Positions 6,369 to 9,923 of a stretch of DNA of 9,923 bases are shown here, in pieces. The notes under the pieces are model-generated. The model saw nothing but the letters and a program-made list of their open reading frames with translations. It searched no databases and was not told where the DNA came from. Both the position numbers and the translations under genes were made by a program. Origin of the DNA: Bacilli bacterium (lineage in GTDB: Bacteria; Bacillota_I; Bacilli_A; RF39; UBA660); contig JAFUBK010000065.1 in assembly GCA_017460245.1 (NCBI GenBank), forward strand, positions 1 through 9,923. Direction: 5' to 3'. The number at the start of each line of letters is the position of its first letter. Within the stretch, counting starts at the first letter, position 1.

Positions 6369-7037
6369 TTATCCTTTATACTTATTAAGCATATCAATAC
6401 GCTTTTTATGTCTTTCTAAATTACTGAAATTAGTTTTCAAAAACACATCAACAATATCTTTAACTCTAAACATAGGCATTTTACTAGATAAAGCAATAAC
6501 ATTGGCATCATTATCATAAACAGTCCATTTTACTTCACTTACATTATTTACTTTAGCACATCTTACACCTTCAACTTTGTTGCATGCCATACTAATACCA
6601 ATGCCACTTCCACAAATAGCAATTCCTTTAATAACTTGATGATCTCTAATAGCTTCACCCAATTTAAATCCAAAAACAGGATAATCGGTGCTGGAAGTAC
6701 TATCAGTTCCATAATCAATAACACTATAACCTTTTTTAGATAAATATTTTGTCAGTTTTTGCTTCATTCGAAAACCTCTATGGTCAGAAGCAATTCCTAT
6801 AGTTTTTAAATTAGGAATATTATAATTCACCATAGTTTTTTCTTGAAAATCATTTTTAACAATATCTTCTAAAGAAGCCCTACTAGAAGGTTGATTATCC
6901 ACAGTATTTTTTTCCTTTAAAGAAGTATCAAATACCTTTGGCTTTTCTTCAATATTAAGTTTTTCCACAGCCGAAGTATTATTACCAATTTGAATATCTT
7001 CTATATTAATATTTTCAGTTTTTTCAAAATCTTTCAT
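6369..7037 (-). CDS. rpiB: RpiB/LacA-LacB family sugar-phosphate isomerase-like protein with N-terminal extension and altered active site
   Basis: Residues about 77-222 form an RpiB/LacAB domain. RpiB proteins interconvert ribose 5-phosphate and ribulose 5-phosphate, and LacAB act on galactose 6-phosphate. Motifs present are IGIASDHRGF (80-89), VIDYGTDS (106-113), DYPVFGFKLGEAI and GIAICGSGIGISMACNKVEGVR, where C142 matches the catalytic cysteine. At the position of the conserved active-site His in the HNDAN motif (H99 of E. coli RpiB) this protein has YDNDAN, that is Asp175. Residues 1 to about 75 are a polar, probably disordered extension absent from ordinary RpiB (about 145-150 residues). 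The start is well supported by AAAGGAGG five bases before the ATG. It opens the transcript that continues into DUF1146 and spoIID. Fold assignment is firm; enzymatic activity and the symbol are less sure because of the His loss. Confidence 0.8.
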   Translation of the reverse strand: MKDFEKTENINIEDIQIGNNTSAVEKLNIEEKPKVFDTSLKEKNTVDNQPSSRASLEDIVKNDFQEKTMVNYNIPNLKTIGIASDHRGFRMKQKLTKYLSKKGYSVIDYGTDSTSSTDYPVFGFKLGEAIRDHQVIKGIAICGSGIGISMACNKVEGVRCAKVNNVSEVKWTVYDNDANVIALSSKMPMFRVKDIVDVFLKTNFSNLERHKKRIDMLNKYKG

Positions 7038-7064
7038 ACTATCCTCCTTTTTAGTATCAACATA

Positions 7065-7073
7065 ATTATATCA
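7065..7073 (-). promoter_or_regulatory. extended -10 promoter for the rpiB-like/spoIID transcript
   Basis: Just downstream of the rpsR terminator, the minus strand reads TGATATAAT, a perfect extended -10 (TGn plus TATAAT). The -35 region (about 7088-7093, ATCTTT) is poor, as often seen with extended -10 promoters. It lies about 28 bases before the start codon of the rpiB-like gene, a sensible leader length including the AAAGGAGG ribosome binding site. Confidence 0.55.
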
Positions 7074-7094
7074 TTTATTTATTAAAAAAAGATT

Positions 7095-7129
7095 AAAAAA
7101 ATAAAAAATAATCCAAAATGGATTATTTT
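7095..7129 (-). terminator. intrinsic terminator after rpsR, with the stop codon inside the stem
   Basis: A perfect 10-pair stem (7120-7129 with 7105-7114) and a 5-base loop (7115-7119) is followed on the minus strand by TTTTTT and more T-rich sequence. The TAA stop codon of rpsR (7123-7125) lies in the 5' arm, so the hairpin begins within the coding region. This ends the rpsF-ssb-rpsR type ribosomal transcript. Confidence 0.9.
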
Positions 7130-7341
7130 ACAAATGGTATTAAAGCCATAAATCTAGCTTTTTTAACTTCTAAAGCAATATGTCTTTGATGTTTAGAACA
7201 AGCACCAGTAATTCTACGAGGTAAAATTTTACCTTTGTCCGCACTTACATATTTTTTTACTATATCAACATCTATATAATCTAATGATTTTCCAGCACAC
7301 ATTTGACATATTTTTTTCTTTTTTCTATGGTATTCTGCCAT
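7123..7341 (-). CDS. rpsR: 30S ribosomal protein bS18
   Basis: The 72-residue product is bS18, a protein of the small ribosomal subunit platform that contacts bS6 and 16S rRNA. The signature region KILPRRITGACSKHQRHIA and the C-terminal KKARFMALIPFV are unmistakable and the length is normal. It carries C12-x-x-C15 and C48-x-x-H51, the set of potential zinc ligands seen in the C+ form of S18. AAGGAGG lies six bases before the ATG and immediately after the ssb stop codon, and only 13 bases separate the genes. This is the conserved rpsF-ssb-rpsR arrangement; rpsF is missing because the bacterial DNA breaks off inside ssb. Confidence 0.97.
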   Translation of the reverse strand: MAEYHRKKKKICQMCAGKSLDYIDVDIVKKYVSADKGKILPRRITGACSKHQRHIALEVKKARFMALIPFVK

Positions 7342-7354
7342 TATTATCCTCCTT

Positions 7355-7684
7355 CTAATCTAAGAAATTATCATCTATAGATACATTATCACCAAAATCA
7401 GCAAAAGGATCATCTTCGACATTTACAGAAGGTGCCGGCTCTTCTTGATAGTCATATGGTGTAGGTTCATTATTAGAATTATTAGAACCACCTTGTCTTC
7501 TTGAATCTAAAAATGTAACATTATCAGCCACAACATCAAAAGAACTTCTTCTATTTCCGTCTTTATCAGTATAGCTTCCTGTTTGAATCCTTCCTTCAAT
7601 AGAAACTTGACTACCTTTATCTAAATAATTACAAACATTTTCATTGAAGTATTTAACAATGTTTAGAAAAAAAGAAATTGACAT
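7355..7684 (-). CDS. ssb: single-stranded DNA-binding protein SSB, 5' half missing at a sequence junction
   Basis: SSB coats single-stranded DNA in replication and repair. Only the second half of the OB fold is recognisable: residues 15-60 of the frame (ENVCNYLDKGSQVSIEGRIQ, then TGSYTDKDG and FDVVADNVTFLD), followed by a Gly/Asn/Gln linker and an acidic tail. A normal SSB has about 60 further residues in front, beginning with a NRVVLVGRL-type strand and including the region before AENV. Here the 14 codons upstream of ENV (7643-7684) do not match well (FFLNIVKYFN in place of a DFIN-type strand), and the ATG at 7682-7684 has no ribosome binding site. The real gene is therefore cut at about 7642-7684 where foreign DNA begins. 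The tail has an internal DDPF and ends in DDNFLD rather than the usual terminal DDxPF. Position before rpsR confirms the identity. Confidence 0.85.
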   Translation of the reverse strand: MSISFFLNIVKYFNENVCNYLDKGSQVSIEGRIQTGSYTDKDGNRRSSFDVVADNVTFLDSRRQGGSNNSNNEPTPYDYQEEPAPSVNVEDDPFADFGDNVSIDDNFLD

Positions 7685-7690
7685 TTATTA
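7643..7690. other. junction between bacterial chromosome and eukaryotic (plant-like) DNA
   Basis: Left of this interval everything is coherent bacterial gene order; right of it no bacterial signal is found and a plant-type hAT gene appears. The break falls inside ssb, between the last codon that matches SSB (about 7642) and the start of AT-rich non-coding sequence. A few bases of the ssb-like codons could be chance similarity, so the exact joint cannot be fixed. No bacterial insertion-element ends, attachment site or clear target duplication is seen. An assembly chimera is the simplest explanation. Confidence 0.75.
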
Positions 7691-7952
7691 ATAAATACAA
7701 CTTTACAATTTCACAAAAAATAAAATAAAATTAGAAATTGGCCTTGAAGGCTTGAATTCAAATATACAATATTACAATGTAATAAAGTTAAAATTAAAAT
7801 AAAAAATTAAAAAAAATCGGCCTTGCACTTAATTTTTTACCATAATTAAGCTGCCTACGTATCCTCCATCAATGTAGAGGAATCAAAGGCCACGTAGTTC
7901 TTTTACCTTTAATTAGTTGCTCGGTGTTGGAGGTTGGATGTTGGAACGGAAT
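7690..7952. other. AT-rich non-coding region, 3' flank of the hAT transposase gene
   Basis: No gene is seen in these 263 bases. On the coding strand of the transposase this is its 3' flank and probably holds the untranslated tail. It contains two copies of GGCCTTG (7740-7746 and 7819-7825), a perfect 10-base palindrome TTGAATTCAA (7752-7761), a 13-base palindrome (7771-7783), and a nested inverted repeat at 7855-7897. The A/T tracts are unlike the bacterial intergenic regions, which are short and have terminators. A hAT terminal inverted repeat could lie here but cannot be recognised without the other end. Confidence 0.6.
7855..7897. repeat. nested inverted repeat downstream of the hAT gene
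   Basis: CTACGT (7855-7860) pairs with ACGTAG (7892-7897), and inside it TCCTC (7862-7866) pairs with GAGGA (7877-7881), leaving a 10-base loop. The arms make a two-part hairpin that the transposase frame does not explain. From memory, CTACGT-type hairpins of this kind are frequent beside plant hAT-like elements; I could not check this. It may be a subterminal element motif or a structured 3' end. Confidence 0.45.
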
Positions 7953-9923
7953 CTATTCACTGCCTTCCGTTCCCGTCGCTTGTTCATCTTCGAAGAAGTC
8001 GTTCGCTATATCCGGCTGAAGTTCTTGTTGTCTATATTTGGCCTTTGTCCAATCATCAACACATGACTGCATTTCAAGTGATTGTGGACACATAGATGAT
8101 CGTCTTGGGTCCAAAATATTTCCACCTGCACTAAATTCTTGTTCCACAGCAACTGTAGAAACCGGCGTTCCAAGAATTTGTTTGGCAATAATTGCCAAAA
8201 TTGGATAATCTTGTTGATGACTCTTCCACCAATCCTGGATACGAAATTCTTCATCTTTAAATTTATGACTGTCTTGTAAATACCGGTCAACCTCGGATTC
8301 CGTTGAGGATGAAGAAGATGTTCGTAATTTTTTGGTTCTTTCGGAGAACAGTCGATCCCCTAAGCCCCTTAATGTAAATTTTTGAGAACTACTACCACCA
8401 GATGTGGGTTGGGGTTGTGAAACCGGCACATTCAAAGACGGACCATATATTTTAAGATATTCATTGTAAAATTCATAAAGCAATTCCTTAACGGAATCAC
8501 AAGACTGAAGAACATCAACTTCTAAATCTAAACATTTGTAATAATTAACTAAATAAACCTGCAAATATTCAAATTTAAAGCGTGGATCTAAACACGATGC
8601 AAGCAAGTAAATATTTGGAATTTGCCCATAATACTGTAACCATTTTCTCCTCATGGCATCAACACATGGACTCAATTGAGGATCAACATCACAATCATTG
8701 AATGCACCAACAATATTAACACATTGAATAATAAATGAATGAGTAGTGGGATAGTAAACACCAGATAAAGCGACAGTAGCATCATTGAAAACACGTAACA
8801 ATTCAAGAATTTTTATACATACATCCCAATGGTTCAATTGAAGAGAAATTGAAGGAACATAATAAGTAATAAAAGAAACTAATAATTCCTTATATTCAAC
8901 ACTTTCACAAAGCAACTTATAAGTTGAATTCCAACGAGTGGTAATATCTCGAGAAAATTTTTTGGGATGCATATTATTCGAAATGCAATATTTTAACCAT
9001 TGTTTCTGGACTTTGTTATGCCTCCAGATATAGTTAATACTATCTCTAATTGGTTTAATAAAAGTAGAAAGCTCTGATAATCCAGCTTGAACACACAAAT
9101 TTAAAACATGACATGCACAACGTTGATGAAATAATTTACCCCCAAAATAAGGATTGCACAATTTTTGTAACATAGGAATAGATGCAGTATTGCTTGCAGC
9201 ATTATCAAAGCCAATAGCAAAAATTTTGTTTAGGATATTATACTCTTGAAAAATGATTTTAAGGAGTTGAAAAATATTTTGAGCTGAATGCGAGTCATCA
9301 AAAACACGAAATGCAAGAATTCTTTTTTGCATGTCCCAGTTATTGTCCATATAATGACATGTGACACCCAAATATGAATGACTACCAAAATTGTCGCTCC
9401 ATATGTCGGCACATACGGAAACGCGACCTTGAAATTCAGAAAAATATGTTTTCAATATGTTTTTTTCTCTACTGTAAATGTTATGTAGTGTACGTGTGAG
9501 AGTGGATCTAGGAACACGTTGCATTGCAGGATTTAATGCATTTTGACAATAATTAATAAAACCTACTTTCTCACCAAAACCAAAAGGTAAGTGTTCAGTT
9601 GCAACCATTAATGCCATTTGTTCTCTATTGTTTTCAGTCGTGTAACGAAATAATTGATTAGAAGGGGTTGCGTACCTGGAGATTTGGGTTTGGTTGTTCG
9701 CTACCGCGTATTCAGATGGGTGACTTTTTTTGATATGGGCCCATAACGTGCCATATCCGAAGGTTCTTCCAACGTTATATTTTCTGCTGCAGTGATTGCA
9801 CTGGATTTGGAAACCATTATCTACCTTGGTTTTCTTCATATGCACTTTGAAGAGTTCGGACTTCATTGGCTTTTCTTCCTTTTCTTCTTCACCTTCACCT
9901 ACAAAAAAAGCATCCGAAGAGGC
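7953..9923 (-). CDS. plant-type hAT (Ac-like) transposase with BED zinc finger, N-terminus open at window edge
   Basis: The frame runs open from the right edge to a TAG at 7953-7955, at least 656 codons. Counting from the ATG at 9864-9866: BED zinc finger with C23, C26, H44 and H49; RNase H-like core with D154 in ADIWSD, D221 in GFDNAASN, the CACH motif (250-253) followed by VLNL, and TTRWNSTYKLL (309-319); a DUF4413-like segment around 460-475; and a hATC dimerisation domain (about 524-607) with DWWKSH, ILGTPVSTVAVEQEFS, LDPRRSS and a final DDWTK. E575 is the likely third catalytic acid. Such proteins cut and paste class II DNA elements in the eukaryotic nucleus; many plant relatives are domesticated. 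The ATG at 9866 has no bacterial ribosome binding site and 19 more open codons precede it, so the start may lie outside. The uninterrupted frame suggests a recently active or conserved copy. Its composition is visibly less AT-rich than the bacterial genes. Confidence 0.93.
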   Translation of the reverse strand, partial: ASSDAFFVGEGEEEKEEKPMKSELFKVHMKKTKVDNGFQIQCNHCSRKYNVGRTFGYGTLWAHIKKSHPSEYAVANNQTQISRYATPSNQLFRYTTENNREQMALMVATEHLPFGFGEKVGFINYCQNALNPAMQRVPRSTLTRTLHNIYSREKNILKTYFSEFQGRVSVCADIWSDNFGSHSYLGVTCHYMDNNWDMQKRILAFRVFDDSHSAQNIFQLLKIIFQEYNILNKIFAIGFDNAASNTASIPMLQKLCNPYFGGKLFHQRCACHVLNLCVQAGLSELSTFIKPIRDSINYIWRHNKVQKQWLKYCISNNMHPKKFSRDITTRWNSTYKLLCESVEYKELLVSFITYYVPSISLQLNHWDVCIKILELLRVFNDATVALSGVYYPTTHSFIIQCVNIVGAFNDCDVDPQLSPCVDAMRRKWLQYYGQIPNIYLLASCLDPRFKFEYLQVYLVNYYKCLDLEVDVLQSCDSVKELLYEFYNEYLKIYGPSLNVPVSQPQPTSGGSSSQKFTLRGLGDRLFSERTKKLRTSSSSSTESEVDRYLQDSHKFKDEEFRIQDWWKSHQQDYPILAIIAKQILGTPVSTVAVEQEFSAGGNILDPRRSSMCPQSLEMQSCVDDWTKAKYRQQELQPDIANDFFEDEQATGTEGSE
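7953..9923 (-). mobile_element. internal part of a hAT-superfamily DNA transposon
   Basis: The transposase gene indicates a class II hAT element or a domesticated derivative. Neither a terminal inverted repeat pair nor an 8-bp target duplication can be shown: the 5' end is outside the window and the 3' flank offers only candidate repeats at 7740-7897. Element boundaries are therefore undetermined, and only the coding part is marked. Confidence 0.55.

Noticed and set aside
6295..6519. Plus-strand open frame of 74 codons across the DUF1146 and rpiB-like genes
   Set aside because: Antisense to two supported genes, with no initiation signal.
7643..7684. A naturally short SSB starting at the ATG at 7682-7684
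   Set aside because: It would lack the first half of the OB fold and has no ribosome binding site; truncation at the junction is more likely.
7690..7952. CRISPR array or tRNA in the non-coding stretch
   Set aside because: No regularly spaced identical repeats and no cloverleaf or T-loop signature were seen; the repeats are short and irregular.
8006..8290. Minus-strand open frame of 94 codons inside the hAT gene
   Set aside because: Shifted-frame shadow of the hATC domain coding region.
9230..9412. Minus-strand open frame of 60 codons inside the hAT gene
   Set aside because: Shifted-frame shadow of the RNase H-like core; no homology recognised.
7355..9923. A bacterial defence or domesticated-transposase system linking ssb and the hAT protein
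   Set aside because: The protein has plant-type BED and hATC domains, no bacterial ribosome binding site, different base composition, and begins at a broken gene; a chimera explains this better than a new system.

Overview
The window is two unrelated pieces of DNA joined at about 7640-7690. Positions 1 to about 7640 are low-GC bacterial chromosome. Positions from about 7690 to 9923 carry a eukaryotic, plant-type hAT (Ac-like) transposase gene. All genes found lie on the minus strand, so the text below reads from high to low coordinates.

The bacterial part comes from an endospore-forming member of the Firmicutes/Bacillota. It is very AT-rich, has strong AGGAGG-type ribosome binding sites, uses TGG for Trp and the normal stop codons, and carries spoIID, spoIIQ, spoIIID and mbl in the relative order known from Bacillus subtilis. 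An uncultured Bacilli or Erysipelotrichia-like lineage fits, but the species cannot be told from this sequence. Reading 5' to 3' on the minus strand: a 5'-truncated ssb and rpsR end at a terminator (about 7095-7129). Next come an rpiB-like gene, a DUF1146 membrane protein, spoIID and spoIIQ, ending at a terminator (4525-4550). Then come spoIIID, mbl and an M18 aminopeptidase, ending at a terminator (1691-1726). Last are a PP2C phosphatase with its own sigma-A-like promoter and a TagO/WecA-type glycosyltransferase that runs off the left edge.

The middle block is a sporulation and cell-wall module. SpoIID remodels peptidoglycan during engulfment, SpoIIQ is the forespore half of the SpoIIQ-SpoIIIAH channel, SpoIIID is a mother-cell transcription switch, and Mbl guides lateral wall synthesis. 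The TagO-like enzyme supplies undecaprenyl-linked sugar for wall polymers. A sigma-F-like promoter can be proposed for spoIIQ and weaker sigma-E-like sites for spoIID and spoIIID.

The right part holds one long open frame (7953 to the right edge) with a BED zinc finger, an RNase H-like hAT core and a C-terminal dimerisation domain, all apparently intact, followed by about 260 bp of AT-rich non-coding DNA. The bacterial ssb loses its 5' half exactly where this DNA begins, and rpsF, which normally precedes ssb, is absent. The likeliest reading is a chimeric contig or contaminated assembly. A genuine inter-kingdom insertion would be remarkable but needs reads across the junction. No convincing undescribed system was found; the most unusual bacterial protein is the rpiB-like one.
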